Part shown: piece by piece, positions 1 through 8,283 of the stretch
Position numbering within the stretch: the stretch's first letter is position 1
Layout: the number at the start of each line of letters is the position of its first letter
NCBI GenBank assembly: GCA_034421295.1
Contig: DAOUKM010000009.1
Coordinates: 1 to 28,067, forward strand
Origin: CAUZIR01 sp034421295
GTDB lineage: Bacteria > Chloroflexota > Dehalococcoidia > Lucifugimonadales > UBA2962
Length of the DNA: 28,067 bases
Direction: 5' to 3'
The notes under the pieces: generated by a model
The model's input: only the letters and a program-made list of their open reading frames with translations
Told to the model about the DNA's origin: nothing
Databases searched by the model: none
Made by a program: the position numbers and the translations under genes

Positions 1-747
1 CTGCGCTGCGGAGTTGACGCTCCAGGCCGGTTGGAGCCGCTCTGTCGCACGGACCACGGGCGGGTCGGCAAGCAGGTAGCCCAACCTCAGGCCGGCAATG
101 GCATGGTCCTTGGTCATGGACCGAAGGATGGCAATGCCGCCAGCCCGCAGCAGCGGGCCGAAGTCCCAGGTCTTATCGGCGAGCGCCCCGTACGAGTTGT
201 CCAGGACAAGCAGCCCCTCACCGGCCAGGGCCGATTGGAGCCGTCTCACCTCGTCCGGGGAAGAGTAGGAGCCCGTAGGATTGTTGGGGTTGCAAAGGAA
301 TGCCACTCTCGGGCGAGACCTGCGCAGGAGGTTGACCGCGGCGTCGGCCGACCACACAAAGCCATCCTCCTCGGCGGCGCTCACGACCTGAACCTTCGCG
401 CCCGCTCTAGCAGCGGCGACCTCGTACTCCCCGAAGGTGGGTGCGAATATCAGGCACCTGTCACCGGGTCCGAGCGACGCCTGCGCGAGCAGGTGGATGA
501 GTTCCGTGCAGCCATTGCCGATCATCACCCGGTCCATCTGGAGGTCCAGGCGTGCTGCGAGCGACTCCCTGAGCAACAGACACTCCGGGTCCGGATACGC
601 GGAAACATCGAGATCGGCGATGGCACTCTTGACTCGCTCGGAGGTTCCCAGGGGGTTGATGCTGGAGCTAAAGTCCAGGACCTGCTCGGTAATCAGGCCC
701 AGCGACCTCAGTTCGGCCACCCTCAGTCCGCCATGCACCACGCTCAA
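1..747 (-). CDS. cobD: CobD-like threonine-phosphate decarboxylase / histidinol-phosphate aminotransferase family protein (partial)
   Basis: Translating the minus strand gives about 249 codons that stay open to the left edge, so the C-terminus is missing. It is a PLP-dependent fold-type I protein. Visible motifs are DFSSSINPLG near the N-terminus (typical of CobD), NGCTELIHLL, CNPNNPTG, LDNSYGA and SMTKDHAIAGLRLGY, where the Lys in SMTK is the expected Schiff-base lysine. CobD makes (R)-1-amino-2-propanol phosphate from L-threonine phosphate, the side chain that CbiB attaches to cobyric acid. The directly upstream cbiB supports this role over histidinol-phosphate aminotransferase, although the two families are close. 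The start is uncertain: TTG at 747 lies 11 bases after a GAGGAGG, with GTG alternatives at 741 and 738. The GAGGAGG overlaps the cbiB stop codon, so the two are probably translationally coupled. Confidence 0.85.
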   Translation of the reverse strand, partial: MSVVHGGLRVAELRSLGLITEQVLDFSSSINPLGTSERVKSAIADLDVSAYPDPECLLLRESLAARLDLQMDRVMIGNGCTELIHLLAQASLGPGDRCLIFAPTFGEYEVAAARAGAKVQVVSAAEEDGFVWSADAAVNLLRRSRPRVAFLCNPNNPTGSYSSPDEVRRLQSALAGEGLLVLDNSYGALADKTWDFGPLLRAGGIAILRSMTKDHAIAGLRLGYLLADPPVVRATERLQPAWSVNSAAQ

Positions 748-763
748 GTTCGCATCAGCCTCC

Positions 764-1726
764 TCACAGGCCGGCGACGACGTGCCGCGCCGCAAGGAAC
801 GCCAGTGTCACTGCCGCCGCCATGACGCCCGTTATCTCTGCGAGTCGCACAGCTCGCCGAATGTCGCTCGTCTCCGGCTGCCTCATGCACCCTCCCAGAC
901 AGTAGCTCCCCGGCTTTTCCAGGCGCGCTCCAAGCAGCCCTGACATCGCACTGATCGTTACTCCGGCATTGGGGCTCTCTGTCTTACCCCGGTCCTGCCG
1001 CATGATTCGCCACGCTCTGCGCGTGGGCAGTCGACACACCCCTCCACTCGCCAGCAAGAACAGGGCGCTGAGGCGCGCCGGTACCAGATTCACTACGTCG
1101 TCGAGGATCGCCGAGGCCTTCCCGAGATACTCGTACCGCCCGCGATAGCCGAGCATGCTGTCCAGCGTGTTGATGGCCCTGTATGCCACCGCCCCAGGAA
1201 CACCTAAAGCGGCGAACGCCAGCCAGGGCCCGACATAGCTGTCCGTCGTGTTCTCGGCGACGGACTCTATCGCCGAGGCAGCCACCAGCGGCTCACTTAG
1301 ATTCGCGGTGTCTCTGCTGACCAGGCTCTTCAGTTTCTCCCGTGCCGCATCGAGCCTGCCACGAGCGAGTGCGTGGCGGGTCTGGTCCGCTGCACTTGAG
1401 AGTCCCCTGACGGTAAAGGACGTTCTGAGTACCAGAGCGCCGCCCACCACGTAGGGCACAGGCCCCAGGGACATCAGGGTCTCCATCAGGAGCCATACAA
1501 GGACCGCTGAGCCTCCAACGACCGCCACGACGATCAAGCAACCGAAGGTGAATGCCGCGGCCGGCCTCCTCGGCGCGGCATGCTCAAGAGTTGTCACGGC
1601 GCGGCCCATCCAGACAACCGGATGGATCCTCGCCGGAGGTTCGGGTAAGAAGCGATCCAGCGCCACCGCCAGAGCAAAGACGGCGGCATTCAGGCCCAGA
1701 ACGCTCCAATCCGGGATGAGGCTCAT
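764..1726 (-). CDS. cbiB: Adenosylcobinamide-phosphate synthase CbiB
   Basis: A 320-residue integral-membrane protein of the CbiB/CobD(Pseudomonas) family, which joins aminopropanol phosphate to adenosylcobyric acid in cobalamin synthesis. The N-terminus has the family hallmark: a first membrane segment, then ALDRFLPEPP and HPVVWMGR (residues 35-42). Hydrophobic segments follow around 55-90, and the middle has AASAIESVAENTTDSYVGP, typical of the family, then a membrane segment that ends the chain. The length matches the usual 300-330. It lies upstream of the CobD-like gene on the same strand and the two probably form an operon. I looked for a cobalamin riboswitch in 1727-1887 and did not see a B12 box. 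Confidence 0.93.
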   Translation of the reverse strand: MSLIPDWSVLGLNAAVFALAVALDRFLPEPPARIHPVVWMGRAVTTLEHAAPRRPAAAFTFGCLIVVAVVGGSAVLVWLLMETLMSLGPVPYVVGGALVLRTSFTVRGLSSAADQTRHALARGRLDAAREKLKSLVSRDTANLSEPLVAASAIESVAENTTDSYVGPWLAFAALGVPGAVAYRAINTLDSMLGYRGRYEYLGKASAILDDVVNLVPARLSALFLLASGGVCRLPTRRAWRIMRQDRGKTESPNAGVTISAMSGLLGARLEKPGSYCLGGCMRQPETSDIRRAVRLAEITGVMAAAVTLAFLAARHVVAGL

Positions 1727-1879
1727 CGACGGGAATCTACCGCCGGAAGGCGGCTGGCGATCGAGACTGCTGGATCGTTAATCGAATGGGACACGTCGGA
1801 AGCTACAGCATTGGATTCTAGAGCCTTCCGCCCAGCCCGCAAGGCAGGTTCTTGACGCCGTCACCAGTTGAGAACTACA

Positions 1880-1911
1880 TTGAACCCATACCCCCCGGGA
1901 GAGGGTATAAC
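1880..1911 (+). promoter_or_regulatory. Probable csoR-copA promoter elements
   Basis: TTGAAC at 1880-1885 could be a -35 element and TATAAC at 1906-1911 a -10 element. The 20-base spacer is longer than ideal, so the exact elements are tentative. The CsoR palindrome fills the spacer and overlaps the -10, the expected position for a repressor that blocks RNA polymerase. Confidence 0.4.
1888..1908. promoter_or_regulatory. CsoR copper-responsive operator
   Basis: An inverted repeat ATACCC (1888-1893) / GGGTAT (1903-1908) with a GC-rich 9-base centre, 66 bases upstream of csoR. CsoR operators in Bacillus, Thermus and Mycobacterium have the same design: a G/C-rich pseudo-palindrome bounded by TAC/GTA. 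With csoR as the next gene, autoregulation of csoR-copA is a direct expectation: apo-CsoR bound, Cu(I)-CsoR released. Confidence 0.8.
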
Positions 1912-1973
1912 ATATTCTCTTTCCCCGATTTCCCCGAATAGGCGGCATCGGGTGCAAGGAGCGTTCAAGGCGC

Positions 1974-2285
1974 ATGACCACACCCTACGAATCCCACCAT
2001 GAGCATCTCCAGCACGTGGCTCCCGAAGCCAAGGAGAATGCCCTCAGGAGGCTGAAGTACATCGACGGCCACCTCTCGGGCATCAGAAGGATGGTGGAGC
2101 AGGACAAGTACTGCGTCGACATCCTCAAGCAGAGCTTCGCCGTTCGTCGGGCGATCCAAAGGATGGAGATGACACTCCTTGAGGGACACCTTCACTCCTG
2201 TGTTATCGAGGGAGTGCGCGAGGGCCGCGAGGACCGGGTACTCGAAGAGCTGCTTGAGCTGTACGCGCTCTCGGATCGCAGGTAG
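1974..2285 (+). CDS. csoR: Copper-sensing transcriptional repressor CsoR
   Basis: A 103-residue all-helical DUF156/CsoR-family repressor. The Cu(I) ligand set is intact: Cys47, His72 and Cys76, with the spacings 25 and 4 seen in Mycobacterium CsoR (Cys36, His61, Cys65). The core RLKYIDGHLSGIRRMVEQ is the usual helix 1 of the family, and the N-terminal 20 residues are His-rich. An AAGGAG lies upstream of the ATG. Only 3 bases separate its stop from the copA start, so the two genes are co-transcribed. It should repress its own operon through the palindrome at 1888-1908 and release it when Cu(I) binds. The full Cys-His-Cys set argues against the nickel (RcnR), sulfide (CstR) and formaldehyde (FrmR) branches. 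Confidence 0.93.
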   Translation: MTTPYESHHEHLQHVAPEAKENALRRLKYIDGHLSGIRRMVEQDKYCVDILKQSFAVRRAIQRMEMTLLEGHLHSCVIEGVREGREDRVLEELLELYALSDRR

Positions 2286-2288
2286 GCG

Positions 2289-4610
2289 ATGGCATCCGGG
2301 AGACTAGGCGGCCTGGAACCTCTGCCGATCCCGCATGCCGCCGGCAACGAAAGGATCTCATTGGTCGTGGGCGGCATGACATGCGCCGCCTGCGTTCAGC
2401 ACCTCGAACATGCTCTCGGCAGCATCGACGGCGTGACCTCGGCCAGCGTGAACCTGGCCACGGGTCGTGCCACCGTCGAGTACGTGCCGGGACAGACCGC
2501 GGTCCCGGATCTGCGGGATGCTGTAGAGGGCGCCGGCTATTCGTTCCAGGGCGTCTCGGGAGATGCGTACGGTGAGCCCGTAGGAGCCGCAGAGAGAGCG
2601 TCCCTTGGGCGAAAGGCCATCTTCAGTCTGGCCGTAGCTGGCCTTACTATGGCCCTGATGGCGGCGTCTCCGATAGAGACGGCGCTTCCGTTCAGGATCG
2701 ATTTCCTGCTCTTGGTCCTGGCCACTCCCGTGCAGTTCTGGGCCGGCCTCCAGTTCTATAAGGGAGCCTGGGGCGCTATCAGGCAGCGCACCAGCAACAT
2801 GAACACGCTGATCGCGGTGGGCACTTCGGTCGCATATCTGTACAGCGCCGCCGCGACCTTCCTGCACGGCACGTTTCTGTTCGCGGACTACGAGGCGGCG
2901 ACCTATTTCGACACCTCTACGGCCATCATAGGTCTTGTCCTGCTCGGCAGGTATCTGGAGGCTCGAGCCAAGAACAGGGCGTCGAGTGCGATACGTTCCC
3001 TGCTGCGCCTCCAGCCGCACACCGCGGTCATTAGACGCGACGGGAACGAAGTGGAAATGCCCGCAGCCCAGGTACGGCCTGGAGATCTGGTGCTGGTCAA
3101 ACCGGGCCAGCGGGTGGCGTGTGACGGTGAGGTCGTCGAGGGGTGTTCTTGGGTGGACGAGTCGATGCTCACGGGTGAGAGCGCGCCCGTGGAGAAGACG
3201 GCCGGATCCCAGGTGATCGGGGGCACGCTCAACGGCTCGGGCAGCCTCACCGTCCGGGCTGAAAAGACGGGCAAAGACTCCGTGCTGGCCCAGATCGTGA
3301 GACTCGTCGATGAGGCTCAGAGCTCAAAGGCGCCGGTCCAGCGATTGGCGGACCTGGTCGCCTCCTATTTCGTACCAGCTGTCATTGCCGTTGCCATCGC
3401 GGTATTTGCCGTCTGGTACGTGCTAGGTCCGGAGCCGTCGTACGTCTACGCGATGCTGACGGCGGTCGCCGTTCTCATCATCGCCTGTCCGTGCGCTCTG
3501 GGCCTTGCGACGCCAACCGCGATAATGGTCGGCACCGCCAAGGGCGCCGAGTCAGGGATTCTCATCCGCAGCGCCGAATCTCTCGAGCGGGCGCACAGCG
3601 TTCAGGTGGTCGTCCTGGACAAGACGGGCACACTGACTTCGGGAAGGCCGACGGTCACAGATGTAGTTACCGCGGGTCAGAGCGGTGATGCTCTCCTTAC
3701 CCTCGCAGCGTCGGCAGAGCGCCTGTCGGAGCACCCTATCGGTGACGCGATACTCTCAGCCGCCAGGAAACGGGATCTGCCAGTGCTCGAAGCGAGTGAT
3801 TTCGCCTCCGTTACAGGTCTTGGAGTGCGAGCCAGGGTGGATGGTTCCGAGGTGCTGGTGGGCAGTGAGGCGCTGCTGATGCAGGCGGACATCCAGATCG
3901 ACTGCTTTCGCGAGGCTGCTGCGGCGCTCCGGGGCGAGGGGAAGACCGTAGTCTTCGTCGCCTCCGCCGGCCGGCTGAGCGGAATGATCGCCGCTGCGGA
4001 CACCCTGCAGCCAGGCGCTCGCGATGCGGTCGACTCTCTACGAAATATCGGGACGGACGTGGTGATGCTGACAGGAGACAATCCGTCTGCCGCCGCACAC
4101 ATAGCCAGTCAGGCAGGCATAGACAGCTTCGTCGCTGAAGTGCCGCCCGAGGGTAAGGCGAGTCAGGTTAGGGCCCTGCAGGGCGAAGGGAAGACTGTGG
4201 CTATGGTCGGGGACGGCATTAACGATGCCCCGGCGCTCGCCCAGGCCGATGTGGGCATTGCCATGGGAACGGGCACGGATGTCGCTATCGAGTCGGCAGA
4301 TATAACGCTCGTGGGCGGTGAACTGCATTCCGTTGCCACAGGAATCTCGCTGAGCAGGGCCACGATGAAGACCATCAGGCAGAACCTCTTCTGGGCGTTC
4401 GCATACAACGTAATACTCATCCCCGTAGCGGCCGGCGTCCTGTATCCGGTCTTCTCGGCAACGGGCGTGCCCGGCGTGCTGAGCCCGTTCTTTGGGGAGT
4501 TCGGCTTTCTTAACCCGATGCTCGCGGCGCTCGCCATGGCCATCAGTTCTGTGACGGTTGTGGCAAACTCTCTCAGGCTGCGCAGGTTCGGGACAGGTCG
4601 AAGGACATAG
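2289..4610 (+). CDS. copA: Cu(I)-exporting P1B-type ATPase CopA
   Basis: A 773-residue P1B-1 ATPase. In order: one N-terminal HMA domain with GMTCAAC (Cys32, Cys35); membrane helices; the actuator loop with TGE (295-297); the ion-site CPC at 400-402 in IACPCALGLATPTA; the phosphorylation motif DKTGTLT (Asp444); the SEHPIG motif with His482; GDGINDAP (Asp642, Asp646); and the last two helices, with NLFWAFAYN and MAISSVTVVANSLRL carrying the Asn/Tyr and Met/Ser residues of Cu(I) transporters. All catalytic residues are present. It pumps cytoplasmic Cu(I) outward using ATP. It is tightly linked to csoR and followed within 26 bases by a YHS-domain gene. The ATG 3 bases after the csoR stop is the natural start, though few residues precede the HMA domain. 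Confidence 0.96.
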   Translation: MASGRLGGLEPLPIPHAAGNERISLVVGGMTCAACVQHLEHALGSIDGVTSASVNLATGRATVEYVPGQTAVPDLRDAVEGAGYSFQGVSGDAYGEPVGAAERASLGRKAIFSLAVAGLTMALMAASPIETALPFRIDFLLLVLATPVQFWAGLQFYKGAWGAIRQRTSNMNTLIAVGTSVAYLYSAAATFLHGTFLFADYEAATYFDTSTAIIGLVLLGRYLEARAKNRASSAIRSLLRLQPHTAVIRRDGNEVEMPAAQVRPGDLVLVKPGQRVACDGEVVEGCSWVDESMLTGESAPVEKTAGSQVIGGTLNGSGSLTVRAEKTGKDSVLAQIVRLVDEAQSSKAPVQRLADLVASYFVPAVIAVAIAVFAVWYVLGPEPSYVYAMLTAVAVLIIACPCALGLATPTAIMVGTAKGAESGILIRSAESLERAHSVQVVVLDKTGTLTSGRPTVTDVVTAGQSGDALLTLAASAERLSEHPIGDAILSAARKRDLPVLEASDFASVTGLGVRARVDGSEVLVGSEALLMQADIQIDCFREAAAALRGEGKTVVFVASAGRLSGMIAAADTLQPGARDAVDSLRNIGTDVVMLTGDNPSAAAHIASQAGIDSFVAEVPPEGKASQVRALQGEGKTVAMVGDGINDAPALAQADVGIAMGTGTDVAIESADITLVGGELHSVATGISLSRATMKTIRQNLFWAFAYNVILIPVAAGVLYPVFSATGVPGVLSPFFGEFGFLNPMLAALAMAISSVTVVANSLRLRRFGTGRRT

Positions 4611-4635
4611 AGTTCGGTAGTCCAAGGAGAGACGG

Positions 4636-4842
4636 ATGCGGTTACCACTGTTTGGCAGGAGCGAGCCCACTTCCAGAGCAGTAGATCCCGTCTGCAGCAT
4701 GAGGGTTGATATGGAGAAACCCCCGGGCGGAAGGTGCGAGTATGAGGGCGTCACCTACTATTTTTGCGGGCCCGGGTGTAACTGGGCATTTCAGAGGGAA
4801 GCGCAGTCCTATCTGTCTGGCGAAAAGCGCATCGAGATGTGA
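4636..4842 (+). CDS. Small YHS-domain protein, probable copper-binding partner of CopA
   Basis: A 68-residue protein that is essentially one YHS domain: VDPVCSM, then a YEGVTYYFCGPGC segment and a helix with Phe/Tyr. The four cysteines are Cys20, Cys34, Cys44 and Cys48. YHS/TRASH-like domains bind metals and often sit at the termini of copper ATPases or beside them. Here the domain is a separate gene 25 bases after copA, with an AAGGAGAG ribosome-binding site before the ATG, so it is very likely in the copper operon. A role as a Cu(I) chaperone or buffer is inferred from family and context. Cys34 is additional to the usual three-cysteine pattern. Confidence 0.88.
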   Translation: MRLPLFGRSEPTSRAVDPVCSMRVDMEKPPGGRCEYEGVTYYFCGPGCNWAFQREAQSYLSGEKRIEM

Positions 4843-4878
4843 AGTGGCGGTGCGGGGGGACTGTCAGGGGATGGGCAT

Positions 4879-5415
4879 ATGAAGACCAAGCGGCGCACTA
4901 CCATGAGTGTGGGTCCGGTGCAGGTCTGGGAGGGCATTTTGGCGGTGACCAGACCTGAGACCCCGACGTTAGGGACCCTTGCATCCAGCCTGGCCGTGGC
5001 CTCCCTAATGCTTGTTGCGATCGGATGCGGCGGGCAGGGTGGGCCCCAGTACGCGACGCCTCAAGCCCAAGCTACCGGAGAGGTCCCATCACCGGGATAT
5101 CACTTGTCCGAGACGGCTCGCGCGGGCGAGGAGTTGTTCAATGCCAACTGTTCGATCTGTCACGGCGTGAATGCTGCCGGCACCGGCCAGGGGCCTACCC
5201 TGATCGACAGGATCTACCACCCCGGCCACCACTCCGACCTGAGCATCCGCAGCGCGGTGCGTCAGGGTGTACGGCAGCATCACTGGACCTTCGGTAACAT
5301 GGCTCCCGTCCCGGGCGTGTCGCCGGGCGACGTAGACAAGATCATCTGCTACATCCGGGAGCTACAGCGCGCAGAGGGCATATTCGAGGGGGACGAATTT
5401 CCTACCGAGTGCTGA
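4879..5415 (+). CDS. Lipoprotein c-type cytochrome
   Basis: A 178-residue secreted protein with one haem c site, CSICH at 91-95, and a likely distal ligand Met141 in the segment GNMAPVPGVS, the layout of a class I cytochrome c domain. A hydrophobic stretch ends in LVAIGC, a lipobox with Cys50 as the acylation site, so it should be tethered to the outer face of the membrane. The 30 residues before the hydrophobic stretch are long for a signal peptide; internal ATG codons at 4903 and 5008 are alternative starts. It follows the YHS gene by 36 bases and may be in the copper operon. Its role (electron transfer, or oxidation of exported Cu(I) by a partner) is not shown by the sequence. The C-terminus is acidic and ends in Cys. 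Confidence 0.85.
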   Translation: MKTKRRTTMSVGPVQVWEGILAVTRPETPTLGTLASSLAVASLMLVAIGCGGQGGPQYATPQAQATGEVPSPGYHLSETARAGEELFNANCSICHGVNAAGTGQGPTLIDRIYHPGHHSDLSIRSAVRQGVRQHHWTFGNMAPVPGVSPGDVDKIICYIRELQRAEGIFEGDEFPTEC

Positions 5416-5680
5416 CGGGCCACCACGTTCATGTCCTGCGGCCCGATGCCGGCGGCGGCCAATCCTGCCAGGCCGCACCTGGGGTCGCCTGTCGGCTTTA
5501 GGCTGCGCCGATGGCCCCATGCAGGCTGAAGCCGAGTTCTCCACCCGGGCTCCGCCCTGCGGGAAACCGATCGTACCCCACCACGTGTAGACTCATCTCA
5601 GCCGAACGAAGGTCCGTACCCGCGGGCCCGCTACGTGCCGACATGTTGACCGCCGCATAGAAGGAAAGGGGTGATTAGCC

Positions 5681-6820
5681 ATGATTGAATGGCTTGGCAT
5701 AGGCCACTTTTTCGAACTCTCTACGGCGGAAGCTATTGCGGGATTCTTCACCCCTTTGGCGATCTTCGCCGCGTTCTTTCTGGCCCAGATGATACTGCCG
5801 GCAAGACGGGTTCCCGGATACGTCATAAATCCGGAAACCGGCAGGCCCCGCAACTACCGACTGAACGGCATTCTGGTGTTTGCAATAGCGGTGGTCATCT
5901 GGGCTCTCGAGCTCACCGGGATGCCTCGTGATTGGTTCTACCGGTCCTCGATCTACGCCGTGGCCGGAGGTACGGCCTTCACGGCCATCTTTGCGGTCGT
6001 GGCGGTGTTCAGCCAGCCACAGGGTGAGATAAGGAATCCCCTGATGGCCCTGTGGAAGGGGCGGGCACAGGAGTTTTCGTTCTTTAACGAACGCTTCGAC
6101 GTGAAGATGTACTTTTACGTTGTCGGTGGGACGATGCTGTCGCTCAACGCCCTGTCCGGGGCCGCCTACCACTACGAGATGTTCGGCGGGGACTCCAACC
6201 CGGGGGTCTTTATGTACGCGGCCTTCTTCACGTTCTACATACTGGACTACTTCATCTTTGAGCGCGTCCAGCTCTACACCTACGATCTGATCCACGAAAA
6301 GCTCGGCTTCATGTTGATATGGGGAGGACTGGTGGTCTACGGGTGGCTGTTCATCCTTCCGCTCTGGGGCATGGCAGCCTACCCGGACCCCGGATTCTCG
6401 ACGGCATGGACCTATGTCTGGCTCATCGGAACGGCCACCCTGTTCCTGGTCGGGTGGACCATCTCACGCGGGGCCAACCTGCAAAAGTACACGTTCAAGC
6501 GGTGGCCCGACCGCAAATTCCTCGGGCTGGTTGAGCCCAAGTACATCCAGGCCGGCGATCGCAAGATCCTTTGCAGCGGCCTGTGGGGTGTGGCTCGGCA
6601 CTTCAACTACATGGGGGAGGGGTTTCTTTCCCTGTCAATTGCACTGGTATTCGGCTACTTCGCCATTCCCTGGGCCTGGACATACTTTGTATTCGTCGTC
6701 ACCTTCTTCACGTTCCGGCAGCTTGGCGATGACAAGCTTTGCGCCGAGAAGTACGGTGCCGAGAAATGGGCCGAGTACCGGGCACGGGTCAAGTACCGGA
6801 TCTTCCCCGGAGTCTATTGA
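5681..6820 (+). CDS. ERG4/ERG24/DHCR7-family sterol reductase (integral membrane)
   Basis: A 379-residue protein with about nine or ten hydrophobic segments. The C-terminal third carries the family signature: ILCSGLWGVARHFNY and GEGFLSL (297-317), and the terminal DDKLCAEKYG...W..Y...VKYRIFPGVY block (350-379), both of which bind NADPH and sterol in the Delta14-, Delta7- and C24-reductases. The segment DLIHEKLGFMLIWGG (202-216) matches the family's central loop. Such enzymes reduce a sterol double bond with NADPH. The start ATG follows GAAGGAAAGGGGTG with good spacing. The preceding cytochrome gene is 265 bases away, so this is probably its own transcript. No other sterol-pathway gene is in the window, so the substrate is unknown. 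A distant isoprenylcysteine methyltransferase relative is possible, but the signature is much closer to sterol reductases. Confidence 0.85.
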   Translation: MIEWLGIGHFFELSTAEAIAGFFTPLAIFAAFFLAQMILPARRVPGYVINPETGRPRNYRLNGILVFAIAVVIWALELTGMPRDWFYRSSIYAVAGGTAFTAIFAVVAVFSQPQGEIRNPLMALWKGRAQEFSFFNERFDVKMYFYVVGGTMLSLNALSGAAYHYEMFGGDSNPGVFMYAAFFTFYILDYFIFERVQLYTYDLIHEKLGFMLIWGGLVVYGWLFILPLWGMAAYPDPGFSTAWTYVWLIGTATLFLVGWTISRGANLQKYTFKRWPDRKFLGLVEPKYIQAGDRKILCSGLWGVARHFNYMGEGFLSLSIALVFGYFAIPWAWTYFVFVVTFFTFRQLGDDKLCAEKYGAEKWAEYRARVKYRIFPGVY

Positions 6821-6848
6821 GGCGCCTTACAGACGGTCTTGAACTAAG

Positions 6849-7364
6849 CTAGGCCAGAGTGGAGTCGCGGCCGTCCCAGATCCCCTCGACCTCCTCGTAT
6901 CCCAGCTTGAATGCCTCGGCTGCGATGTCGCACCCTGAGTCTTCGTTGGACGCATCACTCTGGGTAGGGTGGATGCGAAATCGCTGCCTGAGGTCATAGA
7001 CGGCAAGGCATATCAGGAGATCTCGAACGCCCCGCGCCTGCGCCCCCGTCCCCGGGCGGGGCTGGCGTCCCGCCATCACCTCAGCGAGCCAATCCCGGAG
7101 CGCCGCTGGTAGTGAATCGCCCTGGCGCAGGTGTTCGCGGGCGATGCGAATAACCGAATCCCACACAAGTCTCGTCTCATGCGATCGTGAGATCAGGGCA
7201 AGCAGAAACCGCTCTCGTGCGTCGGGGGCGAGAATCTCGTAGTTGTGAGCAAGGTTCCGCACAGGGTTTTCCCACAGATCGGGGCGATGCTCGACATAGT
7301 TGCGCAGGACATAGTCGACCCATCCCTTGCGTCGCCGTTCATCCATTACTAGACATCGTCGCAA
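6849..7364 (-). CDS. Unrecognised cytoplasmic protein
   Basis: A 171-residue open frame, convergent with the sterol reductase, whose stop is 28 bases away. I do not recognise the family. The product is rich in Arg, Leu and Glu/Asp, looks mainly helical, has no signal peptide or membrane segment, and has a low-complexity Gly/Arg/Pro stretch near 100-110. The composition looks protein-like (amphipathic helices around 14-90), which supports it being real. No convincing ribosome-binding site precedes either the ATG at 7364 or the in-frame ATG at 7346, so the start is open. Confidence 0.6.
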   Translation of the reverse strand: MRRCLVMDERRRKGWVDYVLRNYVEHRPDLWENPVRNLAHNYEILAPDARERFLLALISRSHETRLVWDSVIRIAREHLRQGDSLPAALRDWLAEVMAGRQPRPGTGAQARGVRDLLICLAVYDLRQRFRIHPTQSDASNEDSGCDIAAEAFKLGYEEVEGIWDGRDSTLA

Positions 7365-7827
7365 CCCGTTTTCACACCATCTCTTCGGCCTCTAGCAAGC
7401 CCTGGCCAACGCAGGAGTCGGAGGGCTGGGCGGTAACCGTCGGATGGCGGACATGAAGGCCTTGTCCGACTGCCCCTCCTGCACCCGACGTGGCCGCAGG
7501 CCGAGGGGAAAATAGCACGTCGGTAAAGTGGCTGCGGTCCGAAAGCGTCTTAGGGCCAGTTCCGCAGGACCCGCGCGATACGGTGAAAGCTGGATTGCCT
7601 GAACCCCGGTTCCCACTGGTGTATGCAGACACCCGCCGGTAGAGTGCTTGCAACCCGGCGTCACTCATTGCACTGACAAGCATTCCGGGTCGGTGCACCT
7701 CCGATGAGCGAACGATGACCATGTGGTCGTTACAGGGAGCGAACGGGGCACCTTCGGTCGCGCCAGAACGTCCTATGTTGATGACACCGGGAACAGGCTC
7801 TGTCCCGTCCGCGCTCTAGCTACCACG
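7365..7827. other. 463-base stretch with no recognisable gene
   Basis: Several open frames exist on the minus strand, but their translations are Gly/Arg/Pro/Ser-rich and show no motif, so I do not call a gene. I saw no strong terminator, inverted repeat or tRNA here. It could hold the promoter of the 6849-7364 gene. Confidence 0.5.
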
Positions 7828-8088
7828 TTATTGGCCGAGGCTTTGGCCGTCGCGTCTGAAGACAATGCATCTCTCCTTGAGAATGCGCAGCGCCACAGCG
7901 CCAGCAACCGCCAACACCAATCCCGTGAACAACACGACGGACCAAAACAACAGCGCGGAGGAAAACAGGGCACCAACGACCCAAGACTCTGCAAATCTGT
8001 CCAACACCGGCCCGAACGCGGGTAACACCAGAGTCACCACTAGAGCGAATCCGACCGCCACCATCACGACCGCGAGTGCCGTCTTCAT
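7828..8088 (-). CDS. Small two-helix membrane protein
   Basis: Starting at ATG 8088, which is preceded by GAGGAGGG with ideal spacing, the product has 86 residues: a hydrophobic segment at about 4-27, a short polar loop (GPVLDRFAES), a second hydrophobic stretch at about 38-70 and a basic tail. The frame is open 48 codons further upstream, but that extension is not hydrophobic and has no ribosome-binding site, so the internal start is preferred. The family is not recognised and the function is unknown. It has no close same-strand partner; the nearest gene downstream on this strand ends the other side of a 463-base gap. Confidence 0.65.
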   Translation of the reverse strand: MKTALAVVMVAVGFALVVTLVLPAFGPVLDRFAESWVVGALFSSALLFWSVVLFTGLVLAVAGAVALRILKERCIVFRRDGQSLGQ

Positions 8089-8283
8089 GGCAGCCCTCCT
8101 CTTGTGGGGGTGGGTCGAAATTAGCAGAAGCCCAATCCCACCGTCAAACGGAACGCGGGATTGCCTAAGGGGCGGGAACCCTATGGCAGCGGAGATCTCA
8201 CAGTAGTCCGAGCCGGGGAAGGCCCGGTACATGGCGAAGGAGAGCAGGTAGTTTAGACGACGTATGACAGGGAGACACCCGTG

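Noticed and set aside
31..825. Long plus-strand open frame of 264 codons at the left edge
   Set aside because: It overlaps the minus-strand CobD-like gene, whose PLP motifs are unmistakable; the plus-strand translation has no motif and a shadow-like Arg/Gly/Pro composition.
1727..1887. Possible cobalamin riboswitch upstream of cbiB
   Set aside because: I looked for the B12 box and the conserved core on the minus strand and found neither.
7372..7722. Minus-strand open frame of 116 codons
   Set aside because: No ribosome-binding site, low-complexity Gly/Ser/Arg composition, and overlapping alternative frames of similar length; no sign of coding.
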